Shown piece by piece: positions 15,123 to 29,730 of a DNA stretch of 64,000 bases. Origin of the DNA: Antennarius striatus (lineage: Eukaryota > Chordata > Actinopteri > Lophiiformes > Antennariidae); the NCBI RefSeq assembly GCF_040054535.1, contig NC_090779.1, positions 21,004,501 through 21,068,500 on the forward strand, written 5' to 3'. Positions within the stretch are counted from its first letter, which is position 1; each line of letters begins with the position of its first letter. Position numbers and translations under genes: made by a program. The notes under the pieces are model-generated. The model saw only the letters and a list, made by a program, of their open reading frames with translations. It ran no database searches and was not told where the DNA came from.

Positions 15123-18100
15123 GAGCCAAAAGCAGCATGTCCTGACAGGTGTAGATCCTCCGGGTGCTGATGCTGTCACTGTGCTGTTACATAAGAGTTT
15201 TCAAGCCCAGGCTCAAGCATTCTTACCATCTGATTCACAAGTGTAAAAACATTATAAAACATGGAAATGAGTAGTCTGCCGCGTGCAGTCGGGACAGCAG
15301 CAAATCTGACGCCTGTAAATCAATTTCAGACCCGGGGAGGGCGGGGCCAGGTGTGAGCAGCTTCCCAGGTGCACATCCACAGGCCACGGTGTGCCAGTAA
15401 TCAGCAGATGAGGGCGGTAATGACAGGCTGTTGTTGCCACGGAGATGAGCGCGCTCACACGCACAGTCACACAGAAGCACAAACAGTTTGCACGAACATC
15501 CAACCCCCCCTCCCCCGGCTTGTTTCAACACAACAGGCATTCTGCCGTCTCGCACATTCTCCGTCTATCTGTCATTCATAAGTTTTCACACCTCTAAGTC
15601 GCCGTTTCATCGGTGGACTCGGGCAGCAGCTGCGCCGTTACATAAGCTGCTTCTCTAAGTAAAACCTGTTGACCTCTGGCGCCAACCACAGTGCAAAGGT
15701 CAACCGACGCTCCACAGCGAACACACAATTCTAGGAGGCACAAAGCAGAGGTGCTCTGGTGACGAGCCACAGCCAACGGGGCCTGCCTGAAATAAGATAA
15801 TTACATTACAGGAGCAGAAATGGTTCTGCACAACTCTCTGGCTTTGCTAGCGAGTTTCTGCACAGAAGGTGTAGCATTATTTACTAAAGTTAGCCCTGAT
15901 TCCCAGTGTTACTTTTCACTCGTGTTATTTCTGCATCTGCTAAGTCTCAGCAAGCTTCTGAACGCTCACTCTTGTCCCCCATTGGAGGGAGGGCAGCGAT
16001 CATCAGCCGCCAGAAGTCACAATACCCCGTAAATCTAGTAGTGCATACAATCCTGTGACTAAAAAGGAGAAAGGTGCCCTGCTCCCAACGGGGATTGATC
16101 GTCATGGGGGGACTGTAAGGTTCTTTTTTTTTTTTTTAAATTTTAGAGGTGTATCCTATTACATAAGAACGCCAGTTCCACGTCTGTTGACAGAAAAAAA
16201 TAATCATGAAACATTTACCGCATGTACGCTCTTAGCTTTTGCTGTTATTCATCTAAAAAGGGTCAAAGCACCCAGTCTCTCAGGTAAGAGAGGACGTGCA
16301 GCTGTTGTTCAGGGCGAGGTAATGGTGCTGGCCTCAGATCCGAAAGGACCAAATCAAATGAAGCATTAACAACAAACCGCACCAAATACCTCTTGACTAC
16401 CGCTGCACTCTCTTTCCCACTCAGAGTTTCCCTTATGGTCATGTCAGAAACGTAACGAAGCAAACAGTGAGTGGATACGGCCTCTGGTCCAGCCAGGACA
16501 TGTCATTATGGGCTACCAACGTCACCACACGCTATTTTTAGTCCTGTCCTTTTCCAAATTAGTCACAGATATCAACCGGGGCTTTGTGTGTGTGGGTGTG
16601 TTTGTGTTGCTGTATGCCTGTGTGATCCTGGAGTCTGGTTGGTTACATAACATAGGAAAAATATATGCATCGTAATTTAGAGAGTTGATTACAAGCCCTG
16701 TCGGAGCTTATTTAATAGTGCCGCACTGGAAAGCGTATTGATCTCTGAATGAGGATGTACAACAACAGAGACCCTCCTCTGTGAACCCCACCCCCCCACC
16801 CCGACCGTAAACACCCCCCGGGTCCAGGCTTCTAGAAGCTGGACCTCCTGACAGGAGCTGGCTGAGGAAATAAGAAGTTTGGTTGGCATGGGAAGCAAAA
16901 GAAGGAGCTTCTGTCGTCTGTTTTCACCCATTTAGAAAAAAAATGAAAATGTTTTTTTGGGTTTTTTTTGCTCTGTCTTCATTTCACATCATCTTCAGGA
17001 TTCTTAAATAATATAATCCTATTTTTACTAGTTTAATTTGATGCTTTTTGTTCCTACTATAGTTTCAGGTTTTGGTTCTTGGGGGAAACTTTTAATCTAG
17101 AGATCATTTAGCCTTTGTCCTAGATTATAGGATTTTTCTCTGACCATTTACAAGTGAAACAGGTCATCTCGGTCCAGCGGCGAGCAGCACGGTCAACCCT
17201 CATGCCAGATAGTCACTTCTGATCCTGCATAAGCTCCTTCAGTTATCCAGCCACCGAAATATTCTCCGTGCGTTCATTCATTCAGCAGCTATCATTTGTT
17301 TTGAATTCCTCTTTTCACCTCTCCCAGTGATGTCAAGCATGACCAGAGCGTGTTTAATGACCTACAGAGAGGAGGAGGTCAGTTTGCCAGGTATGCTGGT
17401 TTGTACTGGGGGTGAGAGGATGTGGGGGGAGACAGTTAAGGCTCAGCCATTGTGTTGCACTGCATTGGAGGAGTTCAATGTAGTGAAAGTGAATCGTTAC
17501 GGGATAGAATTATGCTTCACATTGTTTAGCAAAAAATGGGGTTTCAGTCATACAGCAGCACAAAAGCATAAAATGTCGCTGAAGGGGATAAAAGCATCTG
17601 ACGGAGAGCGAGTGGAAAACAGCGTTAGGTATATTACAGCAGCTTTATGAGGTAATGAGACACAGGTGCACCTGGTTGTAAAACAGGAGCAGGATTTAGG
17701 TAGCCACGCCCCCCACCACACACGTGCACACATCATTAAAGTGGATGCGGGGAAACCTGGGAGTGATTACTGGACGCTGGGACACGTGACGCGTCAAAAG
17801 TTGTTCCATGTGGATTAAATCTGGTCGTTTCACGTCCGCAGCCGCCATCGAGCCGGTCATTACAAGACAGACAAGGAACAAAAAAAAAAACTGAATCTAA
17901 AAGCTGCAGTATCCCATTTCTGCCATGTGGGGGCAGCAAAAAACATCCAATGGACATGCACCAAGTTGTTCTGGGAATCTTTTTTTTTTTTTTTCAAAGT
18001 CAATTAATGAGCATTTTCGTTCATTTGGAGTCATTGTGGTGTCGTATTTGGTTTCTGGCACCTGGAGAACATCTGATGATTCATCCTCGAACAACAGAAG

Positions 18101-21100
18101 CTCTTTTTTTCCTCTTTCTTTTTTGCCCCATGCTCCATTATGTTTATCAGTTGTATACTTTTTTTTTGGGCAAGTAGTGTGCTTTGGGGTTTTTAGAACC
18201 TTTTTGTTGCTTGGAAAAGCTTCTGTAGCCAAAAACAGCATTATTAGAGCAGCCGAAGTGAGCCAAAACATTCAAATTAAGGCAAGTTATTTTATCCTTT
18301 CTTTTTTTCTGTTAAAAAAAAAACAACAACAGCTAACTACTGCAGCTGGTCTAAATTATAGTGGAAATATTTCAAATAAACCCAAACATCTCTATTTAAT
18401 AGCATGCAAGTTATTCTTTCAATATAATGAAAACCTTGTTCTGAACTCAAATATGGAGGCTGTCCTGTAAATATATTTCATGAATAAAAGATAAATTATT
18501 AATAATTAATGAGCCTTTTCCATTTTGTCCCATCTACTTCTATTCAGAGCAGCAGCCACTTCCAGTTTAACAATCTTTGATTTTTAAGTGTTTCTGTCTG
18601 TAAGTGCAGGAACCTTTCTTTCTCAAATATTCAGCAGGCCTTGATAGGAATTAGTTCATAAAGTAAACACGACGGATGAAGTAGCCTAATCATCACATCG
18701 CATTAGAAAATCTGGATCTGATAGCAGCTAAACTCACATCAAGGCAGCATTCAGGAAATAGGAAGTGAACACTTATTGCACTGAATGGCAAATTGATTTT
18801 CTCTTTCGGAACAAAGTCGTGCTGTTTCCAAAGTTAGTGCTCCACCATCTGTTAACCAACAGCAGATTAAACGCTTAAAACAGCTCACATGCATACTTGC
18901 AAGCATGCAAAAAACATTTTAACACACACTGTGAACTAATTGCACTCGTGCATATGTCTGTGCTCGCACACACCGCCCTTCTCCGCCATCACCTTGCCTT
19001 GATTAGCTGTTGTAGTTTGTGCAACTGCTTCGCCGATGAAAGACAAGGAGCTGGGTCTGTCGTTGCTTTACTGGCATTTCAAGCACAGCAGTTTACCCAA
19101 CACTGAGCCGCTGGAGTTGGCCTTCATTAGAGGGATTAGGAGCCTAATCTAAAACACTGTTCAAGCCTCTCATCCCAAAACCCTTAAACAGCCTCTCTAG
19201 GGGGCGACCTCACCTCCTACCCCAAACACGACATCTCTGACTTCAAACGCTCCATCTGTAACCCCAGCCTCTGGGTGCTATCAGCGCTCTCGGAGCGAGA
19301 GGTTGCAGAGGTTGATGGAGGCCATTGATGGCGTAGCTATGGAATGATTGATTGCTGGGGGAATTGTTGGCTGAACAGGAATTGTGTACATTGCCTGCTG
19401 GCGGTGGTTTGATTACAGGTTCACCTCAACCTGCTTGCTGTATATGTTCATTAGTTTCCTGATGGGACTCTGGATAACGGAGGGGGTGTGGAGTCCAGGG
19501 CGTAAAGGGTGTGCGGTACTATTGCCGTAATTAAGGGTCATTTGTTTTGGACTTCATGTGCTTACCAGCTGTATGGTGTCTGTCCGCCATAAAGCTGCAA
19601 GGATCAACAGGGCTCGAACAGCCTTCTGATGGCGGCGACCTTTAACTCTGTCATTCTGTCTCTTGTGGTTTGAAACTTCAGTTCAACCACAGTTACGAAA
19701 AAAAAGAAAAAAAAAAGCTTTTTAAAATTTATTTACCCATGTTGCTTTTCAGCAGTCGGGCAGTTTTGGTTTCATGAGCGTGTCTTAAACGGCTGCGGAC
19801 TCAAACCGACCGAATGAGATGACTGGAATTTATTTGACTGAAATGAAATTCATAAATCATACCTTAAAAGCAAGGATGGCGATTTATAACCGTATGATGA
19901 TTTGAGTTAAAAGCAGAGGCTTTGTGATCACAGTTGTGCGCTCAGTGGGTGACAAACTGCGCTCAGACGACAGAATCATCGTGGAATAGTCGTAATTCTT
20001 CACCAAAAGAGTTAAATCATCCATAATGTGAGTGTATCTGGGTTTAAATGCAAAAACTCATTTCAAACATATTTGAGACGCATTAATTTTTAACAGATGC
20101 CATGCTTTTCATTCGTGTCCCATTAAGTCAAATTAACTTGATTGTGTTTTTTGATTGCTACCCATCTGTTGTTCTAGTGCAACCAGACCTATACACATGC
20201 TTTGTCATTTGTCTGTAGTGACTCTTAAATAGGGAAGAATTTGGGAGAATTTGTGGAACCCAAATGTTGACAGAGAGACGAGCGAAACGCCGATCCAGAC
20301 AGACCAAAGGGTGTTGATTTAGAATTTGTGTCATCCTAATCCACGGCAATCTTCATGATATGAACTAGTCAATAATCAGCCTGAAAAGCAGTTTGCAACG
20401 CTGTTAAACACATTTCAGGAAATAAACTATAACACTCCTATTTTACAACATTTAAACATCTTTTAAAAAGATTTTAAGTCATTTAACAGTATTTTGGTTA
20501 GAGAAAAACCAGAATCTGCATTCCCGTCTGCTCATTAGCTGGAAAAGAACTAAAGAAATTAATGTCAACTTTAATTTCTGGTTTTTAACACATAAAAATC
20601 CAAAGCAGACCATGGAATTTAAGAGTGTGACGGGGCAATGGAGGTGATATTCATATGGTGGAAAATCACCTGACACATTTTTAAGAGTGTGATTGCACCT
20701 TTTTTTGGGACCTTTCTTTTCTTTTTACCCCACCCTGAAACTTTACATCTTTTTACTATTTCCCATAATTTGGATACTGGCATAAAGTCATAAAACAAAA
20801 AAGGTACCCTTGTGAAACAGTTTGAGCTGTGAAGTAATCACCCAAATCCGTCCTTGTTAACTGTGAGTCCGGTTGACACTCACTGGGCGTTCAGGCGAGC
20901 TAAAAATACGCCTCTTTTTCTTTCATCTCCCCTCACTTTCATTCTGCATGAGAGAGCTTTACTGGGTGCTGCTGGTCCACGGCCCCACCAAGGCCTGAAG
21001 TCCCCCCTCCTGTAAAGTAGTGGGATGCCAATCGTCCTCTGATTTACAGCTAGCAGCACACGCTATGCCTTTGCTCCTATGGGCTATAAAAGTCAAATGT

Positions 21101-24100
21101 CGGTGTGATGTCCTGATCCTGTTTGCTGTATTAACCTAAATCCTTTAAAAAAAAAAAGGTTGGATGCAAAGATTGACTCCAACCGCATGAGGAAACGAGT
21201 AAAATCTTCTGGGTCTGGGCTCACGTGAAGGGTAGGCGGGTGGGTTAGCAGCGTGATGACATCAGATACCTACCTATCCTCGTATGCGGAGAACAGAGCG
21301 GTGAATAGCATTCCTTTACAGCTACGCAAGCTCATCTGGCCTCAAATCTCGCGAGATATTTCTCAGGTATGTCCTCAGCAATATGGACACAATGAACATT
21401 TATTGTCAAATCTGTTAAATAGGGTGGGTGCTGGACTAGTTTCAATCCCCATTCCTTGGACGGCCACCGTGGCCGCGGTGTCCTTGCGGGCAGGAGCGTT
21501 GCGGGCGTGGAAGAGCTCGCTTCTATCCACAAAGTATTCTGGATTTTCTCTCATGCGTGTCTCAAGACATCAGCGTGGTTGCCCCCGGGCGCTTAAAGAA
21601 TGAAGCATTGACTTAAATTAATTGTGCCAATGGGTTCCATGACGTTGCATTAAAGTAATCACAGACGGCCGTGATGGGTTTATCTGATCGGCTCTTCCCA
21701 TCGTCCTTGACAGAGACCACAGACCAAAGTATTTACAACAACTATCGGTGGATAATGACTGACGCTCGATCAGAGATCGGCCAGACAGTCGCAGGCCGAC
21801 GTTATTAGCACGGCAAATCCGTAGTGATGCTAACAGGAGAAGATGAAGGGAGATGTTTCTGAGGTCCTTTTAAGTGCAGGACATCAACCATCATCTGCAG
21901 GAACCCGTCCCAATGCGGAACACAGACTCGGGTCCCAACTACCTTTTTAACCCCACCCGTTCCTCTCAGGATCAGCTTTGCTATGATTTACCGCCGTTTC
22001 TCACTGGCCTCTGGAATGCGATGGATGACGGATCTATTTTCCTACATTGTTTCACCTGCTCTAAACGGAACCACATGCGGCACAGAAACCGCCTCGCCTT
22101 TGTATGTAATTGGAAGCACATGCACAGCGAGGACAAAAAGGAAGAAAAAAAAAAAAGCAGGGCTGCCACAAACTGAACACACACACACACACACCAATTC
22201 CATTCCCTTTCTTCTCGGGTCCGCGTCGCCACATTTCGGCGTGGGCCAAGCGGCGGGTCAACGTCGCGGAGCCTGAGAGCATTTATTGAACTGGCTGACC
22301 TTGCGTTACACGTCAAATTCAGTTCAATGGGACAACTGTATCGTGTGTCCTGAGAGCCTTTCAAGCCTCGCAGACTGAAATCTGAGTGGCGGTCCTCAGT
22401 CTGCTGGGGAAGGAGGCCTTGACATTCAGTCTGACATGATTTGGAAACACAAGCAGCGCTGTACTGTTCATTCGCCATGGTCTGTGATGTCTGGACCAGA
22501 AAGACCTGGGATTGCAGGACAGAATCATCACCAGCTCTTACATCACTGCTTTCTTTCTACCAATGCAATATTGCATAAGTGAAGAATGTCTGATATTTAT
22601 TGACCTCACCAGTCATGTTCATTTAGCAGGTCTGTCAGTGATAAACCCAGGGAATCTTTCAGTAAAATCTATTTTGGGCAGATATGCCAGAAGGATGTTT
22701 AAACATTTATCGGATGAAGGCTAAAAGCTTTTTTGCGGCTCCTCTAAAAACGCCAAACAAGATGTGTACATATTTGGCTGGGAGAAGAGAAGACAACAGT
22801 CATCCGGTACACAACTAAGGGAGTGTAGACGTAAGGTGTAGCTGCAGTTTAATGCACCCCCCTAAATATAAAACCACTTTAAACCAGCGTTACTGCACAT
22901 ACTCGCCAATGCACTCATTTCAGGAGAGAGGTAAATTCAAGTTATCACCTCGGCCAACCGGATTTGGAGCCTCATATCTTTTTACGAGGTTATATTTATC
23001 AACTGCGCTTGTTTGTTTGTTGGAAATGCATCTTGAAATGTTCATGGATTCTGATCAAATTTGAATGGAAGAATGACTAAGAGGCTTTGACTAAACTTTG
23101 AGACATATCTGGGTACAGATGCAGATACTAGATCACTTATTACATTATTATTATCCTTTATATTATTGTAATTGTGTATGTATTACTGATTTGTCTACCG
23201 TTTTGTCATGCTTGCCTTCGTTTCTGTTCCTCTGGAATGATGTTATGTCTAGGCACAAAATTGGAAGCAATTTTTTTTCATACAATTGGCATAATCTATT
23301 AAAGTCTCATCCTCTTGCTGTCCTTTAAAAATTTTACAATTCATGTCCAAACTCAGTCGCTGAAACATTCCTACAATACACATCAAACAGGGAAAACTAT
23401 ACGGCTGCATGAAGCTCAGGAGGATTTTTCTTCTACCCTTTCACGTATCCATTACACCAAACTGGCAAACAACTCCTGGAAAATAAACTGTATTATTATT
23501 ATTATATTATTATTATATTATAACAACCGAAAAGCTGGAAGACAATTCAGGAAAACAACTTAGCCATAAATGGGATAAATAATATGATGGTGGCCTACTT
23601 CTCTATGGTGGCTGAGGCTTTATCTAATAATGCTAGATTTTCCCAGATGAATGGAATATCCTCCGTGAACTGCCTTTCCACTTTGTCTCGCATTTCTTCG
23701 TAATGGTTCCAGGGCTACTCTGGTCTTAGTGTACGCTTATTCCTGTCTCACCAACCAAATCTACAAAACTGCTGGCTGAAGCTGATTCTTGTGGCATTAT
23801 TTAAGTCTGCTGAGTGACCATCCTCATTAGGTGAGCTTTTCTTGTTGGTAAACCACTTTCTTTCTGCATTGCCGTGAAGAAATACAATTGCTTGTACTCA
23901 TACTTAAATCTAGCTGACTACATGTTGGCTGATGTGAAGATCATGCTGTCAAAAAAAAAAGTACCAATTGTTTCATTTCAAGTTTTAGAGAAAGGAGTGT
24001 TGAATGCTTGGACTGATGGGTTTTACAAAAATACAGTAAGCACCTGCATCTGTCCTCTTCTTTGCGTCTGTGTGGAAAGCAAAGATATTTAGAAATATCA

Positions 24101-24826
24101 TTTAATGAAAGTCAGGGTGGACATTTCTGCATTTTTTTTCATTGTTTTCCGTCAACAAGGCTTTTTTTTTTTTTTTTTCCTTTTTCCCTCCATCAGTATT
24201 ACTGTTTGAAAGGTCAGGTAACCACTTTTCAAATTTCAGCCTCATTATTGTGAAAGCCTTAATGTAGTGTTCTTGATTGAGCCTGACATCAGCTGTAAAC
24301 TCATCAGAGGAAGCTCATGGGGCCTCTAAGTGGTCTGATTGCCATGGAAAACTGGCGTGTTTGTACTTATTTATTTATTTTCCCAGCAAAACAGTAATTA
24401 GCAGCACCCTGTTACACTTATTGAGCTAGATTAGCAACTGTGGCAACAGATTCGTGCACTGTAAGGGCTGCAGGCAGACGTGAACACATTTATCTCTGTG
24501 GACAACAGAACGCGAACGTCTGACTGTCCGGACTCCTCCTACCAGGCGCCACGGTCGACTATTTAGCGGCGCTTTAGTGACATCTGCTGGTGGTGAGTGG
24601 AATTACATTACAACAACATGAAAAAGCTGTGCTGTCCCACACAAGGTCTCTCTAGAAGGATATCACATAAAATGAATGTTGTTGTTCTTATTGTTCAGTG
24701 ATTGGAGGACGAAACATATTCAATCAAATTAAGAAATGAGTGAGCAAATTAATGACAGAATGAAGAAAACTAATGAATGTTGCTTTAGCCATTTAAAGCT
24801 CTCTGATGCTATTCCTGCAGAATATA
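15121..24826. other. gene-poor spacer, no supported gene
   Basis: Several moderate open frames exist (17,925-18,470 plus; 21,253-21,603 plus; 21,981-22,478 minus). None resembles a known family or sits between convincing splice sites. Some GC-richer islands (about 15,290-15,720, 19,200-19,460 and 21,440-22,280) stand out from the AT-rich background. They could hold conserved noncoding elements, but this cannot be judged from one genome. Confidence 0.5.
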
Positions 24827-24828
24827 CA

Positions 24829-24870
<42 letters not shown>
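24827..24870 (+). repeat. (AT)n microsatellite
   Basis: About 20 AT units following AATATACAGT. Confidence 0.95.
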
Positions 24871-24873
<3 letters not shown>

Positions 24874-27800
24874 AAAATAACTGGACGTGAGCTATAATTA
24901 TAAAACTATGAGGACATATATTTCATATTTTTGATATATTATGAATTTGTTCATGTGTTAATGTTACAAACTCCCATGCGAGATAAGCCAAATGTTTGAA
25001 TGCATTTGAATGAGATAAAACACCGCATGAAGGTTCTGAAGAGCTGTTTCAGTGGCCATTAGTACTAAATAAATTCTGCATTTGAAGCTAATGCTTGGTG
25101 GTTAAATATCGCCTAGAGTAGCTCAGATAATCATGAAATTGGTGGTAAAAGATAAAAGCAGTATTGAAATTTTGAATTATTTTCTTTGGAAACAAAACAG
25201 TGGGGAACTTTGGGGTCCTGTTCTAATGCTCTGCTCTGTAAAGCAGAATATTTTGAAAGTTAGGGGTTTAAATAATATTAAAAGAAACATTATCCATCCC
25301 ATGTAACACAGCAGGGATGAGAACAATAAACATAATCAAACATAATAAATCTACAGGGACTGTTATTAGTGTCCTTGTCTTTTATGCTGCTGTCTTTTGG
25401 AGAGGACATTTAACCGACTGATAAAACTTATAACATTTCATTGCACACACGAGCTCCCACAGAGTCGTAATTAAAGTTTATGTGTACAACATGAACATGA
25501 AGGGATGCAGAACAGTAACCAGGGGAACCCCGCTGCAGCTCACTGGCATCCCATGGATGCTTTTCCCCTGTCTGACAAACTGTGGCATCTATTATGTTTT
25601 AGCTTTGAGTGTTTTAATGTGGGCTTTGGGCTGTTGTCATTTGAACAAACGTTTGTGCGGGTGAACTCGAAGGTGACAGAGGAGCAGATCGGTGGAAACG
25701 CCGACGTCCGCAGGAGAAAGAGCAGCTGTGATGTTGCAGAGGGCCAGCTGCAAAGACGATCAGATTAAGGACATGCTCTTAATCACACAGAGCCAACAGT
25801 TCACACACAGGCAGATTTTTATCATCTCTCCAGAGAATGGAAAGGCATGTTGTGGAAACTTTTGTTTTCAGATTGTGAGTTTACACTGCATGGGCCTGAC
25901 ATGCTGTTGAGTAGGAGACCACACCCAGCCCTACGCCAAACTGCGTCGGCGGGTGTTGTGTGTCTGTTTTGTGTCTCACCGTGAGGAATGTTTTACATCC
26001 ACTCCACACAAATCAGATTTAAACTGCTGGATCAGCAAAATTTCAAGAACTGTATTGCAATGCAAATGTTAGCTTTGTTTGTCCAGGATTTGAGATTTTT
26101 AATGCATGCTTGCGTTTTAGCAACACTTGAGAACGTTGAGTTTGTCGTCCTTGGCAACCACTGTGACACAAAATGGAGATGTCAGAGCAGCTGAGCAGAA
26201 GCAGAGGCTTGTTTTGGAGCAATGAATGATGAAATCAGCAGCAGAAACAAAGTTCTTGTGACTCAGCAGCACCTCAATAGAGAGACTGTTTCATCATCTG
26301 AATTTAGAATGCCGGGTTTTATCTTAATTATGCAGCGCATTCCTACTTTAGCGCGGATGTTTGTGTTAAATGTCACCTTTCCTGTGATTTGAATGAAATG
26401 AATTTAAGTGAATGTGCGTCTGAAACAAAAGGTGACATTATAGCTCATAAGCGCCGATACGCCGTCGGAATTTAAGGACACGGTAACACACAATCATCTG
26501 GAGTGTGTGACACTTTCTCTAAGCACACTGCCATTGTGTGTCAGATGGGGACAAAATAGAGATAACTTAACACTCCCCCCCATCTTTCCCTCATTCCCAA
26601 TGTGGTCAGAAACCCAGATAGACCAGCTGTATGACTGATGATGTTCCAGGCAGAAGGCACAACGCTCATTGGTTCAGAATATGATGAATGTTCCCCTCAT
26701 CCATCCTCACCTGGTTTTGTCTGGCAGTCTCTCTGTTAAAGCCCAGAACACAAGTCATCCTTCAAATTGATTATTGATTACAGGAGGCAGATACATTTAA
26801 ACCGGGACCATAATAAATAACCACAGCTGTGCACAGACAATATAAAAGTCTTTACTCATAAATAATTGAATCGGATGGTCGAGTGTCAGAGAGGCAGTCG
26901 TTTCATCAGCATCAATGACGAAGGTGTTTACTCTGTGTTTTTGTGAATTGCTGCATGGACGCTTACGATTGGAGAGTAAGTTGTGTTCGACAGACGTGAG
27001 TTAAAGACTCAGAAAACACTTCAGATAACAGCTTGTAAAAACGTTCAGTGTAAAACAAAACAGAACCAGTGTCACTTATTTAATTATACACAGCGGTCAG
27101 CAGCTGAAGAGACACTGTTGGGTTTGTGAAGACCGCTTCAGGTCTTTTCCGGTGTAAGAATATAGCTTGTAAAGATGCAGGACCTTACATTTCCTGATCA
27201 TAAATTTCCAAATGTGAAACGTACATTTTAAAGAATTATACAAAGTTGCATTGCACTCACAATTACATTGATGCCATTCCCATGTCTGTAAGTGTGTCGC
27301 TGCCTCCAGCTCATTGTCTTAGATTAGCATCACATTTTCACACTTTGGTCTATCTAAAAATCAAGCAAACGAAACTTGAGACACACGAAAGAGGTATCGC
27401 CCTCCTTAACTAAGTCTCTGTACGGAGGCAAATGAATGTATTTCACAAAACATTTAGAAGACACTGTACGTCACTTCTCTAAGCACACACCTCGTCCGTA
27501 CGAAGGTCAAACAACACGGTGTTAAACAACTGTTTGCAGCTTTCTCACAACAGCATCTAATATAAAGAGCCTCATTTCATCGTCATTCCCTGTTATCCAT
27601 CCACAGTCTGCCCTCTTAGATTAATTGAATACGGTAAATGCAATGACATTCATCATGTACGGGAAGAATGACCATAAAGGGCGCCGAGGGTCTGATCTAA
27701 GACGGAGAGACGGGTGGCACCGCACGATGTAAAAGTCAAAGGCCTGCGGTGGCGACTCATGCAGTGAGGGAACGTATGAAAAAAAAAAAAGGGACACCAA

Positions 27801-29730
27801 AAATACAACGTCTCAGGTGTAATCCTGATGGCATCTGTGTAATGATGCTGCAGGCTCAATGAGGACTATTTATAATACGCTGTGAACTACAGGGTGGATC
27901 AGCGCCTCCAATCCGCCGTGCATCCCGTCTCCTCCAGAGGTGAGCAATATAAACCGATGGATTACTCGTAATAACAGATGCTTGCATGAAATCCCTTAGC
28001 ATCTGCGTGATTAGTTACACAGCTTGGTGGCTGGTGGGTGTCGGGGGGGGGGGAGAAAAAAAAAGACAGAAACAGTACACAATACGGTTGTGCTGATAAA
28101 ATCAACAACAACAACAACAACCGAGGTGAGGCTGGCGTATGTGTAGTTTGTGTAGTGTGGATCTCCTGAATCTCAAGCATTGGCCTATTTCCTCCTTTCT
28201 CTAGGGCCCTGGTGAGAGGAGGATGCCGCACATCCATTAGAAGACAGAACTGTCAAGAGCCCCTCAGACAAATAATGTCGGCCCCTAATGGCTACCTAGC
28301 CCTAATATGTTGGGTTTTTTTCATCTGTGGTGATTGTTATTAAAGGCCTGATGACATTCAGTATTTTTCTTACTGACAAATCACATGAATCAAACAGCGA
28401 TAATCGACGCTTCCAAAGAATATATAGACATAATACCTAAAGGCTAATAGATAAATTTTTTTCTGTTTAAACCTCCATTGTTGTCAAAAATTGAGTCTGG
28501 CACTGGATATTACTTTTATCCTCCAGCTACAGTACGTAAATACCCCCGAGAGCACCGAATGAATCCGCAGCTGAAAATAGTCCAAAACAAATGTACTTCT
28601 CCCACCTGTATTATGAACATTTGCTAAGAATAACTGTCCATCTGTTTCAGGAAATTAGTGAAAATGTGTTACAGGGATTTGTCTCTTCAGTCGGTAAAAA
28701 TAATCCACAATAACACCTCATCAGGAACGTCTTGTCCTTCCAATGCAACAACAACGACATTCACATCGGACTGCAACACGTGATTTATAAAATAGATTGA
28801 AATATTGCAAAAAAAAATTTTTTTTAAATCAATAAATGAACGCCAAAAAAAAATGAAACAATGAAATAGCAGTAATAATTTTTTTTGGATCCACTATTCA
28901 TCTGATCATCGTTGTGTTGTTAGAGAAAAACAAACGGTGCATTCATTCAGCTTCCACGAAGAATTAGAAGGGTTGCGTAAATTACCCAGAAAGCACCAGA
29001 ACTAGAGCTCTGAGTCGGAACAACATGCTGCAGAGAGAGCGTGAGAGAGAGAGAGAGAGAGAGAGGCAGACAGAGAGCAAAACAGAGAGATCCTGAGTAT
29101 CATGAGTCATATGTTGATTTTACATAATCAATCTGGGGCACCAGTAAAGTGACAACACCAGGTACAACCTGGTCGATGCTCTGGCGATGGTAAGACACTG
29201 GTGACGTAACTCATTCTTGTGTTGGACGTTTAAATCCTTTGCTCCCTGATTGCAAATATTTGTTGTCCGGGGAATGTGAGATTTTCTGTGAAAAAATAAA
29301 CTGGAATGTTTTTTGCTGCTGTCTAGGAAATTCCTGTTTCTTTCTTTGTCCCTAACTCTGCCATGTTGTGAATCGTACATGTCATGAGGCGATGATTATT
29401 GCAGAGTGCCTAGGTTGATGATAGAATCTCCGTTGTGAATCCTCGTGTCGGTGTGCCAGCCACGACTCCATGAGGCGACTCCCTCTGAGGCCCTTCAAGC
29501 TGTCCACATCCTGTTATGTATTAGATGTACATACATCTCATTTGAATCCCTCTAGTTGTATGAATAAATGAATGCAGGATCCTGTTGAAACAAAAAAAAG
29601 AGTCATTTGCTGTCATGCATGTCTATATAGCAGCTGACATTTACTTAAAAAAAATTTTAAAAGTACGTTTTGACTTGATATTCAATGGCGTTTGTTTTGA
29701 ATACCTGTGTCGTGTTGCCTCCTGAAGCTG
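24871..29730. other. spacer; proximal part is probably the OCC1 3' UTR
   Basis: The right end lies directly downstream, on the minus strand, of the OCC1 stop codon and must include its 3' untranslated region. I saw no AATAAA on the minus strand between 27,000 and 29,730. The nearest variant, ATTAAA, is at about 27,078-27,083, so the transcript end is unknown. A GA repeat lies at 29,040-29,066. No protein gene is supported. Confidence 0.5.

Noticed and set aside
17925-18470. 181-codon plus-strand open frame
   Set aside because: Driven by poly-T (phenylalanine runs) and AT-rich sequence; no recognisable motif.
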